A program made the position numbers and the translations under genes. From Pyrocephalus nanus (Eukaryota; Chordata; Aves; Passeriformes; Tyrannidae), in the NCBI GenBank assembly GCA_038380795.1, contig CM076279.1, forward strand, positions 2,867,001 through 2,931,000: DNA of 64,000 nt, given 5' to 3'. The number at the start of each line of letters is the position of its first letter. The first letter of the stretch is position 1. The notes below the pieces were generated by a model that worked only from the letters and a program-made list of their open reading frames with translations, searched no databases and was not told the DNA's origin. Positions 15,701 to 30,700 of this stretch are shown here, piece by piece.

Positions 15701-18700
15701 AATATTACTCCAATCCTGGATTTTTCTTGAGTTCAACAATCATAAAGACCCATGACTTGAGAGAAGAGACAAACACAGGCAAGGTTTAAAACCAAAGCAG
15801 ATCTTGGAACAAAAAAAAAAAAAAAAAATAAAAAAAAGGTTTGACTTCAAATCAGCAGAAGGGACTAACTCAAACCAAAACCCCTCTACAATCCATGTCA
15901 CAACTGCTATTACCAAGTGACAAGTAGCTCGGATCACAATCCATTATTCCATGTTATAAATTTGCCACATTTGGAAGTGACATGTTTGAGTAACACATCC
16001 TTTCAATTAAACAGACATCTGAGCACCCTCTGACTGAACACGAGTTGCACACATAATGTCACTAAAATTGAAGTTTAATTTGAAACCTACTGACGTTTGA
16101 AGCCTAAAAGAGCAGACAGCATTTGCAAAGTGCGTTAAGATGAAGTGGTTTTGATGAAAATTACATTTTTTTTTGCTTTAAGTTTCTGATGTAAAAACAA
16201 TGCATGTTGACAATATATAGAGAACACATGGAGAAGGATGGAATAGAGATATATTGGGAGAAAAAAGTATGGAAGAACATCTGAACACTGACAGGAGGCC
16301 AAGTTTCATTCAGTTCATTATCTTTTCTCTAACAGCAGTTGGCACCAGCTGCCACCAAAGGCAGTGTAAAATAACAGGACAGGCATTCCAGGGGCAATTC
16401 TTTGGGAATGCCTTCCCAGCCTGAATCCCTGGGCAGCAGGTTCCTAGGATCAGAGGTGATATCTCTGTCCTCAAATAGCTGTCCTTAAAATCTTCCTTGA
16501 ATTTGTCCCATTATTTTTCCAAACCTTGTGATTGCTTGGATTCCAAATTTTACTACTTTGAGGGTCTCAGAATTTAAACCTTTAACTTCTGTACAGACCA
16601 AAAATTGGCAGTGTGCACAGGATGGTTCATTTTCCTGCAAACATTACCTGTTTCTCATACACACTCTCCCAGTGAAGTTTGTCCTGCTGAACCTTGTATT
16701 CTTGATCCTGCAAAAGAAGAGGTGTGTATTCTAAATAATGCAACCACATTTTTCTTCCATTTCAAAGCAAACACACACATTTGCTGTTACATAGAACAGC
16801 CCACGAAAATTAAAAATCCACTTGATATCATTAAAAAATTCTGACATACAAAAAAAATTCAACCAACAGCAAATAAAATTATCTCAAAAGTCAAGATTCA
16901 TGTTTTCTAAAGAGAAACAGCAACTTGTTTTCCTGAGCTATTAAAATGCCATTCTGTACTATATCAACTGTGAAATGAAAGGCATTGGGAGGAGAAGTAG
17001 ATGCCAAAACTCCAACAGGACTGATACATGATACAGATGTGGAACTCATTATCCTCAGATAGGAGGATTAATTTAAATGCCTATAGGAGGGCAGAATATT
17101 GAACTGAACTGTTAAAGAGTGACAAAATTGAAAACAATTTGGAAACTTACTTTTAAAGTGTTTACAGTTTATGATAAAAAGAAAAAGACATTCATCATTC
17201 TTTGTCGTGTTTCTCTGTAATCAACCAATGCACAATTCAATTGTTTCATTTAAATGTGAATTACAAGAAACACTCAAAAAATGACTGTGAAAATTCTGCC
17301 CTTACCTCTTTCAGTCCCACTTTTAAATCAACCTTTAAGCAAAAGGTGACATTTCATATATTTCCATTAATAAAATACAGACAAGCAGGCACGTTTGAAT
17401 ATAAGTGCATTTTAGAATGCCTTTTGAAGCATTTAAATCATCAAAAAAAAAAAAAGTCAGGGCTCACCCTCAGCTGTTGCTGCCTTTGGTGTTCTGATTC
17501 TTGCAACTGTTGCTTTAACTGAGTCACACTCCTCTGTAATTCCTCAATCACATCAGATGCCTGCAGGAATTTAACAGAAAAAAGGGATTTTGGGGTTGCA
17601 CTCCTCGTTAGCTCTTCAGTTTCATCTTTTGCATCTTTAAGTTTGATTTCTCATAGCTGCCCAAAATTGGGAAAAAATTATCAACTTGGGAAAAAAAAAA
17701 CAAAACACCTGAGTTTACAGCTCTGGATACGTCACTTTGGGCCCTCTGGTGAACTTAGAAATGTGTGTTGAAATCCTCTGGCATCCAGAATTTTAACAGA
17801 ACAAGCCAGATCAGGGTATTAATTGCATCTTATCTGAATCAGTCGTGGAATTTTCAGTCAAATTCGGGAATAGGAAATTAAATTTCAACTCTATTTGAAC
17901 TTGCACACAAGTAACTCAGAGAACTGAACAGGTACTCATATTTATACATAAGCATTATATTTATATTGAGGAGACCACTTAAAAAAAATGAGCCACATTT
18001 CCCTGCCTATCATACCTTAGCTGCAGAGAGAGCTTGTTCCTGCTTTATGAGATCTCTATCGACATCAAATTTACTTTGTAGTCGCTGGATCTTCTCCTTG
18101 TACTCCTGCATAATGTGGTCTTTGTCTTTCTGTAGCAAGTTGTACCTACAAGGAGGAAGCAAACAGAATATGGAAATTGCTTTCATATTTTGGCATTTTA
18201 CCTGCTTGGTATCAGCTCTACAGATCCTGCACTGCCTGCCTGTGCCACTGCTCTTGTCACACAACCAGCTGCTTATAAACAATGGCAAGACAAAACCCTC
18301 CTCAGGATGGTTGGTTGGGTCAGTCCAAAAGGAGCTGGACATCAATTAATACATTTTTTTAATAAGTTTTTTAATGTCAAATAACATTCACAGTGCTCTT
18401 GGAGCAAAATTAATAATGTTTGCCCTCGGGAATTCCACGTTCTTCAGTGTTAAACTAGCAAGTGTTATTTAAAATTTATTATTTATTTATTACCTTGCTC
18501 TGAGTTCCTGAAGTTCAGAGCACAACTCCTGGTAACGCTGCTCTGCTTCCATCTTCTCCTGAGATAGTTTTTGGTGCAGCAAATGACTATTTTCAGCCTC
18601 CACAGTCAACTGCTGGACACGAGCCCCCAGTTTTTGGACAGTCTCGTTCTGAAAGAACAGGTCAGGTTGAGGAAACCCAGAATAAATGAGGGAATAGTCC

Positions 18701-21700
18701 TGTTGTTATTCAGTAGCCTGGAGCAACAAGGATCTTTGGTGATCCAGAGGCACAAGGGTTACAACAGCAAAGCTGTCATCAATCATGACAGGAAATTCTG
18801 GGTTGTACACAAAACATAAATAAATGCTCAAAATATGTATGCCTATCCCCCCCTCAAAGTAACATGTCTTCTCCCTTAAGTAAAACAGCAAATGCAACTG
18901 ATTTTTAAATTGCAAATCTTTTGAAATGGAAGAGAAGACAGAGGTTTCTATGGAAAAATGTAATGGATGATAAAACACATAAAGGATTTCTAGACCTCCC
19001 ATTAATCTAATTACAGAGATTTCCTTTCAATAAATCCCATCTATTAAAAGCTGCATCTTTTTCCTAGAACTTCATCTCCTAATGTAAACAAATTTAAAAA
19101 GGAGCAGAATAAGAACAGACAGGTAGCATTGAGACTACTCTGACCCTTCCCATTCTTCCCTAAACTTATGGTAACAGGCACAGAAATGAGAGAAGGACTC
19201 CTCAGGAGGCTGGAATCAGAAAATAAGACCCAGCTGTCCTTCCAGGATGTGCAGATTATAGTTATTTTTATATTAACAAAGGCCTGAAGATGGGGGAAAT
19301 GGAACAGAATTTTCACTCATGGTTAAAGTAAAATAAAAACCCAAACATCAGCCACCTGCAGCCACTGGCACTGACTGGGACACGAGCCTGAACCTCACAC
19401 AGGCACAAGGGTCACCTGAGCTCAAAATATTCCATCACCACAGCAAAGTTCTCCATCAACGCCAAGCCAGATGCACAGGAATGTTTGGGGGTTTTTTTCC
19501 AGTGGGGGGGAAAAGGGGTGTTTGTTTTGGGTTGTTTTTTTTGTTGTTGTTGTTTTGGGGGTTTTTGTTTGTTTTTCCTTGTTTTGGGGTTTTCTGCTTG
19601 TTTGTTTTGTTCTGCTTTTTAAAGGAAAAAAAAAATAGGAGTCGTGGCATATCACCAGATATCGTAACTCCTCCCTGGCCCTGTGGCCCTCAGGGAAGTT
19701 CATATTTGTGCACAAACCCCTCCTTATGAGCTCTATGGCATTAGTTCAACTGTTCAGCCCATTCCTCTAACAGCACTGGCATTCCTGACAACATGAAACT
19801 CTGAACAAGGAAACTCTGAAATACTACCAAAAAAAAAAGAAAAAAAAAAATAGAATCAGGAGACAGAAAGAAGGAGAGAGAGGAAAAAAAAGAAAACTAA
19901 TTTCCAGTGACAGTCTAGTCTTTCATCTTAAGCCCTGCCTTGAACTCTACCTTGTTTAATTATTAAATCAGAAGCTGCTCAGCAAGATCTGTCTGGTTTT
20001 GATGGTTCTTAAATTCAATCTTGCTGACAGACTGTGTCCATTTTTCTCTGTATTTACTGTTACCTATGACATGATCTGAATGTTAATTTTTAAATTCAAC
20101 ATTCATTAATAAAGGAGTAAATTTTGTTTGACATTGTCTTTTCACTCACTCAATTTTCTTCATGCCTCATCCTGATAAAAAGTACAGGATGCTTTTTTGA
20201 GGTTACTAGTCAATTTTTAGCTTTTTGCATCATTTACTATAACAGCACAAAATCCACATTATACCTTATTACATGTTTATAATTATTCTAGAAAGGAAAT
20301 GCAATACATTAGAATAATCATTATTTCAAAGTTCTTTTTATGTGATCTTTAATCTAACAAGCATTTGCTCATTCAGAGAGAAGGTGGGTAAGGAAAGAGT
20401 CACATGTATCTATGAAAACAGATCTACTGTATAAGTTCTTTTTTATAGTCTACAGATCTACAGAAACAAGAGTTCTGCAAGCCTGACTCAAAACCAGTGG
20501 GAAATGTTACAGTCAGTCCTTCATTTCAAATATATTTCTCTGTAATACTGATTGAAGGGCTGTACTTTGATTAATTTTATCTGGGGGAAACAATCCTTGG
20601 CTGGATTGGCTGCAAGGACAGTGTCCTCTCAAAAGGACAGAGTAACTGCATTGCACCATCAAAGATAAGTATGTACACAAATCATAGGATCATGGAATGG
20701 TTTGGGTTGGAAGGGACTTAAAAGGGATCTTAAAGATCATCTGATTCCAACCCCTGCCACGGGCAGGGACACCTTCCACTATCCCCAGTTGCTCCATCCT
20801 GGCCTGGAACACTTTCCAGTCCACTTGAACACAATCCCATGAGGTTTGAATGTTGGAAAGGACACTTGCCACTGCGAGATATTCACAGCAGAACTCACAG
20901 TGGACTGTGTCTGTTGCAAATACTCCTCCTTCATTTTGTGGAGCCGGGCGTTGGTTTCCTCCAGCAGTTCCTTCATGTCCTCCGTGTGCTTCTTCTGGAG
21001 GTTGAACTTCTCCTTCTCCATCTCAGCCACAGTCTCGTGCAGCTGCATCAGAAGAACAGCACAAAATAATGAATGGCATCTAAAACTAACATTTCTAAAT
21101 ATTAGATTATTGTGGAATATAAATAGAACAAGTGGAAAGCCCAGTTGGTCACATTTCTGTCCTTTATAACAAGACTAGAAAGTTTTCTCACTAAATAGGT
21201 CTGCTATGACCCTACAAAGCTGTGAGAAATATAAGCAAGTCTTTTAGAAGTGTATAAAGGGTATAACAATCCACACAGAATGCTAAAAAGACATACTTTT
21301 GCCATTCTTAATATTCTGTTAGAATGAGATGATCTTTAAGGTCCCTTCCAAACCAAACCACTCTGGATTCTACAAGAAAAGCCCATTTAACACTGAAGCC
21401 TCGAGGTCTTCAGCACAAAGGACAAGATTTATGATTTATCTCTTAGAAGGCAAGAATTAAACCCAACATCATTTCCAGATGCAGGGCTGCGAAAAAATTA
21501 AATTATGCAGCATTCTTCATCTATAAAGGGAGGTGGGTCTGCCCTTTTTGTGACCCTCCCTCTCGAGTGGGGGAAGCCAGACAAATCCTGACAATAATCT
21601 GGACAAAGGTGATGCTGTCTCACAATAAACATGCTTTTCCCCCTGCTTTGCTGCTGCCTTGAGTTTTAACAATAAATAAAAATATGTGGAAGAATTCATG

Positions 21701-24700
21701 ACCCATTGCAAAAACAAGAGTTCAAAGGAATCACCGTGGCAGCAGGTAGCAGCAGGTTTACCCAGATTAAAATTCCATGTCAGGTCAACCAGAAATAAAC
21801 ACTTCCCTAATACATCCAGAGACTTGCCAGGAGGCCAGATGAACCCCAGGCACAGGGTGACCAGCTGGGTGGGTGTGGGTGTGCAGGCATCAGCAAAAAG
21901 AGGCTTAATTACTCCAGAAAAAAAAATAAAATAATCAAAATTGGCATTAAAAACATCCCTCAAAGTAACAGATTCCTTATATTTATTTTGCTGAGTGACA
22001 AAATGTATTATATCAGATAAACACTGCAGGAATCTGTCAAAAAGCAAGTAGTGTTCATTACCCTTTTCTCCCACTCATTGTTCAGGGAGTCATTGCTTTG
22101 CTCACACATCTTCTTCAGCTCCTCAATCTGCTGCTCTTTGGCTTCTCTGACAACTTGTGACTCACGAACAACGGTCTGAACTGTTAAAAATGGGAAAATA
22201 AACAACCATTCAAGAGGTACCTTTGGGATTGTTCAGTGCTGGCAACAACCAGCTTACGTCAGCTTTCCAATTGACCCGACTTTCTGATGTTTTTTTTTTG
22301 GCTCTTAAATACTTAATGCATGAAATGCTTTAAAATTTAGCACTTTTGCTTGTGTGTCACTACAATATTACAAGGTGTCCTCTGTTTTCTGCTTTGTTTA
22401 CAGGCTGTTTCAGAGTGAGTTTGCCTTCCTCAAGGAGTAAATATACATCAGCAAAATTCCTTATAGCCTAAAAGAAAAAAAAATTGGCTGATTTCATGAG
22501 CATCCTTGGGTGAAGAGGTTCTTGTGAAGGTTGAATGCTAAATATATAGAAGAAAATTAAGTTCCCCAAATGATTTCACTGAGAATTCACAGTCTGACAG
22601 ATTTAGTGGAAAACAAAGCAGGTACATAATTCATTTTTCACAAGAGACTCAGGATTTTCACTTTCTGGCAAAAGTGGGGGCAACTCAAACACAACCTGTT
22701 CCAGCCAAGAGCAACCATCAACCCACTGAGAGAGGCACCAGATTCCCTGCTGGACAAATTACTTTCCCAAGGAGCAGGAAACAATATACATGGAACACTC
22801 TCCCTTTTTGTACATAGATTACCAAACTTCTGTATTATTTTACATTGTGGTTTAGTCCATAGTGTAAAAGGACTCCAAGGAATTCTAAAAGAAACTAACA
22901 CTGAAAAACTGCTGACAAGCCACACTCAGGCCAAGTTTTGTCCTTATGACATATTCAAGACTACTCATATTTGAAATCTCTCGCCGCAATACTTTTAAAA
23001 ATAACCCACTGTGGTTTGATTAAAATGTACTGAATGCATAAAGAAATTAACTTTGGGCCAGAGATTCCAAAAAGTTTGAAGTAAGTGGTCAAAATACTTC
23101 AGCACCATCAAAGAGAACTTTTTTTGGTGACGCTCATAAAACCTGTGTTAAATATAAAAAGACCACACGCCTCCTGGAGGATGTGGGTTGGAAACAGCAA
23201 AGGCAACTGGACAAGCCTTCAAAATCTGAAGGAAAAAATTAAGTGAAGACCTGCAAGTGAAGAAGAAAGGGATGTCTGAAGGAGGAACACAAGCCCACAG
23301 CCACAACAGAGTGCAATACCACCACATAGAAAACAGCCAGAAAGACAAAAATCACCTTTTTTCTCCAGTCTTCTGATCTCCTCCTCAGCTTCTTTTTGTT
23401 TCTTTTTGTGGGTGTACTTCAACATCTCTATCTCATCATTCTTTCTATCCAAAATCTGCAGGGATAATTTAAAATATTCTCACAAAAGTTCAGAAAAATC
23501 AAAACTACAGCCAGTGCACAAGACAATTCACCCTGATCTCTGTCCAAGGCACTGCCTTCAAGAAGTGCTCAGGTCATGCAGGACTAAGGATTAAATCAAA
23601 GCCATTTTTCACAGCTCAGATTGCCAAGTCATAAGCAAAGGACTGCTGCAGATAAACACAGGCAGAAATAGATTAAAAAGGAGTTTCATGTTTTAAGATG
23701 GGTCTTTTTGTTTCCTTTTAAACCTGGGCAAAGCCAGCATTGCTCTTGTCGAGTGTGCAAGTTTGATGGTGCTACTACTGCAGAAGAGATTTCCCTTTTT
23801 CATATTTAAGTTGCCCCATACCATTTCAAAGCACCTAAAATTCTCAGCAGGTTGAAGAAATATTGAAATAAATTGGTCAACTTGATTACACCCTTCTGTA
23901 CTTCAGCAGTTGCAACTCCTTGCAGGGATTCCAAGGAACAATGGGTTGGAATAGAGCAAGTATATGAAGGTAACTACACCTCCATTTCTGCACAAGCCAA
24001 TTCTGGAAAAAAACAGCTCAAATATTTGCACACTTTGAGATAGTATTTTAATTTAAACTTTGTGTTTAAGATAAAGATTAAAGTCTCAGGAATTTTATAA
24101 CAGTGCCCCAAATCTCTTACCCAACAGAAGCTTTCATCTTAAAACAATATTACTCCATCTGCAATAAACGTTTCGCGTCTTTAAAGATTAATACGACACT
24201 ATTTAACCTTTTCTAAAATATCCAACGTTATTAAACAACTTCAAAAGACGGAATCCTAACATCAGTTAAAGAGGGCTGACAACTCAAGGGATGAGAAAGC
24301 ATTTAAACTATTCCTTATTCTCACAAAGCCGCTTCCTTTCGGCTCCCAGCTTTGCTCGCTGGTTCTGCTCGCAGGCTCCGAGAGCAGATGAGCCAAACAT
24401 GCACCTGACCAAATATTAACATCCTTTCAGGAGGCTTTGATGTGTCACAGTGTTGTGTCAACCGACTTCCTCCAAGGCTGTGACTCAGCCTTTAAGAAAC
24501 AAAGCAGAGGTTCTGAGTAACGCAGAGCTTACAGTGGGATCAGCCGTCGGGATCCCGACGCCGAGCGTTTAATTCCCACCACGTCCCCGGGATCAGAGCA
24601 ATTCCAGGGGCACTCAGGACCTTTCAGGATTTTCCCTCCATGTTTAAAACGTGGTATTGGAAGTAACCACGTGGTCTGTGATATCCTTTTTGTGACCCAA

Positions 24701-27700
24701 TGAAGACAAAGCCAAGGGAACCCCAAGAGGTAGATCTGGGGTCACGTCGGTGCTGAAGAATTAAGAGCCAGGTCAGGTTTAACAACACAAAAACTTAAAT
24801 AAAGGGCTGTTTAGTGACCAGGCCTTGCTCTAAGACTTTGTGTCAAAAGGGAGACAGGAGAACAAACACTACTCCTGTATGAGCATGAACACGTGTGACA
24901 TACTTGAGGATTTTTCTACTGTTATATTTTGTATTTTGTCCATAAAAAGTCTTTTTGCTCGCATTTTTCTGTAATACAGGTGCTCTCTCTCTGAAAGAAA
25001 AATCATGAGTTTGTGATTTCATCACACAGAAATTGTTGGGCTGGTAAAATAAGTTCTCTTGTTCAAACAAACAAATGGCCTTGTATTTTCCTTTGTTTTC
25101 TTCCCATGTTTTCCCTTTCCTAAGTTTATGTTACCATAGAATACTGCACATTCCTATCAGTTCATGCAGACTGTTACCTACAATCTGGCTTTCAATGAAC
25201 ATCAATTGCAATTGTGGAGAAGTTAAAGAACAACTGCTAATTATTGATGATAATCGTATTCCTTGTTATTAACACATTGTTTTTGGAAGAAAATATAAAC
25301 CCTTTACCTTTTGAACATCAGCATGGTGCTTCTGCTGTAGTTTCAGTTTTTCTTCATGAAATTTACCTTCTGTTATTTTCATTTTCATTTCCAGCTTTAA
25401 AAGCAAAACAGAGTAGATAGACAATTTAAATAAAGAATGAACTACATTTATGATCTTTTCATAACTTTTAATCTGTGTCTTTAACAAGGCAACAGGTTAT
25501 TAACAAATAACTGGTGAAAACAATCTATATTCAGTTTCTCAATATTTTCATATCTGTTTGATAAAACTGCTCCAAAAGATGTCAACCTAAAGTATTTATT
25601 TAGAAAATGAATTTGTAAGATGTTTTAGTTGGCAATAAACACAACTGCTACTGCCTAAAATAAGCTATAGTCCTTAATTTAAATAAACACTTCGGAATAA
25701 AACCTGTAATAATTGTTGACATACCAAGTTTGGTAAACTTGCTTTCATTCAGGCAGGTGTTACATTTATACAAAGAATGTCCTTCAGCCCAGATGCACGT
25801 TTGTTTTTGTTTGTTTTCCATTATTCATAGAGTTCACATTATAAACACATTTCCTTTTAAAGGTGATTTATAATGGGATTAAGGACTGGATTGCTAAAAT
25901 ACATTTCCTGTTGTGTTTGTTCAAAGCAGTGCTTGAACCCCCCCGACAATAACACATTGACAATTCTTACTCAGAGTCTGAGTTTCCAACCCTAAAGTAT
26001 TTTTAAATCTCTTGCATGTTTTCACAAGGACAGGTATGACAGGAATTTGGTGTGCCTTGTGTTTTCCAAAAACCAAAAGTGACACCTTGAGTTCAGATTT
26101 AGGCTATTCCACTTCTATATTTATTAATTTCTACTGTTCAGAAAGCAGAGAGGACACGGAGGCTTCTCCAGACAGACCCCAATGCCCCTCTCACATTAGA
26201 AAGGGGGGACCAAAACCCCTGGAGTGAGGTACCAGCACCCAGCAGCAGACAATAAAGTGGCCTTTGGCCAACTTTGTGTCCTTCTGGATGTTCTGGGAGC
26301 CCATGGAGCTGGACACTGGACTCCCATCACCATTTTTCAGCTCTCCCCTTTTCATTTAGCTCAGCTAAGAGCCTGACTGGTAATGCTCTCAACTGACCAA
26401 CTCCACAGGAACCACCATGATTTCCATTCTTTTCACTCATCAAAAGTTGCCATCCCAGCACGAATCCTTAACACAGACAAACCCTAAGCACAGCACAAAT
26501 TAGTAATTTCTTTTATATGATTACTTGTGTTATAGATTTATTGTGAATTGAAAACATCGCTGCTATCACGACTAGAAAACGTGAGCTACAAAAATCCAAG
26601 TCAAATCAAAAGTGTAAGATGCTGCTCTGTAAACATGCAGAAGACTCCTCAAGAACTGAAAAGAGGAGAAGGAAGACCAGCAATTTCTTTCCATTCTTGA
26701 CTCTAAACCTGCTTATTACACCACAGATAAAGAGACCTGTCTCCCAACTATTTGTACACAGCCTTATGCAAATTAACGGGGGAAGAAAAAAAAGTTAGAT
26801 TGACAATTAATCCAAAGAAAATAAATCATATTCTCAGCTGTCAGCCACCTCTTTTATCACCCCAAAATAAGCATCATGATAAAAATGCACGTTCTATTCG
26901 TGAAATCTACGCATATGTATATATGAAAAGAAATATATGCATATATCACTCCAACAAAGTGACATTAGAGAAGAAAATCTTAGTACCAGGTGATGAATAA
27001 GTGTTGATTTAATAAAAAGAGCACAGTAATCCACTTCCAGATAGACAGCTTGTGAACATTCCATAAATAAATATGAAGGTCTTGTAAAAACACAAATACC
27101 AGAAACTAAACATGAAAGAGACTCCAATCTGCTTGAATTACATTAAAAGCTTATGAATTACTGATGTACAGCTACTGCCCTCACACAGCTACTAAATCCA
27201 CACAAACACTTTGCATTTAAAACTCATTAATAAAGTGAGAACGTCTTGGCACGGACGAAAATTAATCCTTGGTGGGTTTGTATCAGCTGAGAGCTGGGCT
27301 TGGTTTTATTATTCCATCCGTTGAAAGAACACAAAAATAAATCAAAACCTTAAAATTCCATTTGGATTAAACACGGACATGTATGTATTTCCAAGTGCTG
27401 GTGATTGTTCTCACAGCCACAGGCTGTTGTTCTCCTGCAGGTTGACAACAGAACTCCCTGTACTTGAAGCTGGTTCCCCCTTCTCATTAATCTTCCACTT
27501 AGCACCACCTTGCACTGGTTCTCATCAAGTTTAGCTCATTAATTTGCTACACCACTTCCACCAGAACAGCCAGCTCTTCCATTTTCACAGGGTTTGGGAC
27601 TTCTTTCCAAAGAGAAGAGCTAACTGCAACCAAACAAGAAACATGAAAAATGTGTTCAAGGCACAGAAGTCAGTCCTGAATGATGTAAACCCTGTGATAA

Positions 27701-30700
27701 CAAAATAAGATTCATTTTCCTCTGAATATAAAAATTAAAATAATAAAACCACCTCTTGCTTCAAAAATCTCAGCTTCTCATCAACTGAGGGCTGAAAAAG
27801 TGATACCTTCAAAAGCACTCAAGGTCCTCAACTTCTACAAATTTAATGAAATTATGAAGTTTCAGCACTCCAGACACTTTCTTGCCCCATCTGCTTCATC
27901 CACAACTTTCCTAATTTTGTCCCTTCAAGACCTACTACATAAAGAAATAGGAGGAGCTCCATTTAAACTGTTTGAAATTCAGTAGTTGCTTTGCACTTGC
28001 AGTTATCAGCTTGTATTACGAGAAAAGCTGTATTTGTAAAGAACTGGTAAAAAAATAAAATAAAAAATCTCCCACAACATTTACATTTTCTACTGCTCCA
28101 TAATTCCAAGACACACATGTACATTCATCACAACCTCTGGAATTGTTAATTTGAGCACTTGCTGTAAAAATTGGTTTAGGAATCCTACACTTCTGTGGAA
28201 AACTGCTGGAAAAGCCAGAAAACCTGAGGACACCACCAGTGTCCTATAGAAAAAGCCTGGAGTGCTGGTTTCACTCACAAATGTGCTTTTTGACCCACCT
28301 TTTCTGTGAGGCACATTTCCAATCTCACCACATATGCAGATTACAAAAAAAAAAAAAAAAAAAAAATGAAGTCATGTAAACACATTTTAACCGGTGATCT
28401 CACGAGGGCCGGGGCGAAGCAAACGGGCTCATCACCACTGGCAGTGAAACATCTTCCCCTTCCACTGCAAAGCTTAGGCACGTTATTAAACACTAATTTC
28501 AACTGAGAAGTTATCTGCTCAAATTAAAACCACACCAAGGCTGAGCCCATTGGCAGTTCCCAAATGTCCAACCTCATCTGCTCCGAGCAGCTCCATTTCC
28601 TGCCGAGCGGCACTCGGGTGACTCCATGTGCTGCTCCTCCACACGCTGCCCTCTGCACTTCAGCTTGCCTTTGCTGATTAAACTCACACTAAGAAGCAAA
28701 ATAACCTACAGCAGCACCAAAGACCTCGGTAAGTTTTAGGGAAAATTGAGGAAAAACAACTTAGAGAAGCCGTTCCCCTCGTTAGCGCGGCTCGGGGCGC
28801 TCGTGCTCATCAGTTTTTATACCTTTTATCGCCAGTTCAGAGGCAGCAGAAAATATGAGATTTCTGGCACGTTACCATTCAGACAAGGAAAAAAAAAACC
28901 CAAACAAACAAGTAGATATTGAGCTATAGTTGGGAAGTTTGCAACTATGTATGAAACGCAGCCATTGCTGTTGCCTGAACATCATTCCTTTGGATTTCTG
29001 TCATTGTTTATCCTCCTCACAAAGAGTATGAGGCAATTAAACCCTAAGGCCATGTAAACAATACTGATGTCAAACATCTGTGCTGTCCCTGTTATTTAAA
29101 GCCAGGGAGGGTGGTAGCAGAACTGCTTTTATGTGCCTCATCACACTTTCTTCCTCATTCGAAAAAAAAACAAAAAACTAAAATCAAAAACACCACCCAA
29201 ACCAGTAAATAGTCACCTGAAGAACAGTTTTTCATCTTATCACTGCCCTTTCGTAGCACAGGTTAGGTGTCAGGAAAATTTAATTAACAGCTGTCAAATT
29301 TAAACTGATGGAGTCCAACCTGCAGCTGCCATAAATCTTTCGGGGTGGGGGGGGGGGGGGGAAGGCGATCTCCTCGTTTTTCCCGACAGAGGACAAACAT
29401 TCATCTTGTCCCCCATTTACAGAAATTTGTCGAAATATTTCAATACCTGATTTAAGAGCAACTCAGTGAGCAGGTTAACAATGTTAATCAGGGATAGCTT
29501 TGAACTCCTGCCCGCTGCTCACTTGTCTTCATTACAGGGCTCACCCCCAGGCCAGAGGTGGCATCTTGGAGCTTTAACATCCACCAGAGATTTTTTTTTT
29601 TTTTTGGGGAGGGGGGAGGTATTTGACAAAACAGTACTTGTTGCCTTTTTTTCCAAGCCTATGAATATATGGGGGAGGGAGGGAGGAAGCGAGGAAGGGG
29701 GAGAAGGATGTAAACAATAACTGAGAACTTCAAAGTAAGAGCTAACAATGTAGAACAATGACTTGTGTATATCTTACAGTGCACGACAAAACTTATTTGT
29801 CTTGGTGGTGTGCAGCTGCTGAAAGAAATCAGTGCACAGCACAAAGCTTTGATATTTTCATAGAAGAAAAAGGTTTCTTAACAAAAACATCAACAAACAG
29901 CTCCAACTTTCTACTGAATCCTGTTTACTCAATTTTCCCATGCAGGGTTAAAACAATAAATATTGATAATTTATACAGTGTTTTAAACCATCCAGGAAGG
30001 CCAAGGCAGGAGAGACTGTATTTCCAAAACAGTCAAGATTTATTATAAAGACATGCTGACTTCAGACTAAAGTAATTTGGAACAGTGTATCTCACATCAT
30101 CATTAACAAGCTGTCTCTCCTCGTTGTGTTATTTCTGTATCATACTGTAGCCTCAAAAATTTTTATGATTAGCTTTGAGGTATATTAATACTTTCCACAT
30201 TTTACAGCGATTTAAGAGCCAGAATAACCACCTAAATCTCAAAAAGAAAATCACTGGTGTGAAAAAGAAGAGGGAAAATACTTCATAACAATTCACTTGA
30301 GTAGAAATTTCTACAGTAAATGTAGATTTTAATCATATTGGAACTAATCTTCTGTTTTCAAATGGAACTGCTGAAAAGCTTCTCGAGTTTACAGGATGTG
30401 GGCAAAATACTGTTCACTTCCAATTTAAAATAAATAAAATTATGACTACATTTTGAAACGGCACATCATAAACCAACAAAATGACTACCCAAATTCTGCA
30501 CTGAACATCATCAATATTTTCATCCAGTGCAATGCCCAAGGTGAAACAAATGACTTGTAAAGTCTCTGTCTCAAAGAGCTCAGGATAAACCAGAGATGGC
30601 CTGAAAGAAAAGCAGCATCAAACAAGTGGAACAGCCAGAAATTAGAATGCAAAAAGCCCCTTTATAAACATGGCATTTTGCCCAGATTCAAAGGTCCCTC

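Larger units (their letters stand above)
14037..18493 (-). other. CEP112: CEP112 introns 12-15 (348-2611 bp)
   Basis: Four introns around exons 13-15 (14037-16647, 16708-17467, 17561-18015, 18146-18493). They are AT-rich, with an AAT/ATA-type triplet tract at about 14508-14545 and an A-rich run at 15811-15837. No other feature was recognised. Confidence 0.8.
18649..25307 (-). other. CEP112: CEP112 introns 8-11
   Basis: Introns 18649-20898, 21043-22061, 22181-23355 and 23456-25307. They contain two CR1 fragments (20.7 and 21.3 kb), a GT-rich block at 19.5 kb and a CpG cluster with a palindrome at 24.5 kb. The rest is unremarkable. Confidence 0.8.

Noticed and set aside
19481..19729. Hydrophobic, membrane-like small ORF
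   Set aside because: Generated by the GTTT/G-run low-complexity tract, with no homologous pattern.
21517..22074. 185-codon minus-strand ORF
   Set aside because: It lies in intron 10 and ends at the exon 10 splice donor. No similarity was recognised, and the true coding part is 22062-22180 in phase with the other exons.
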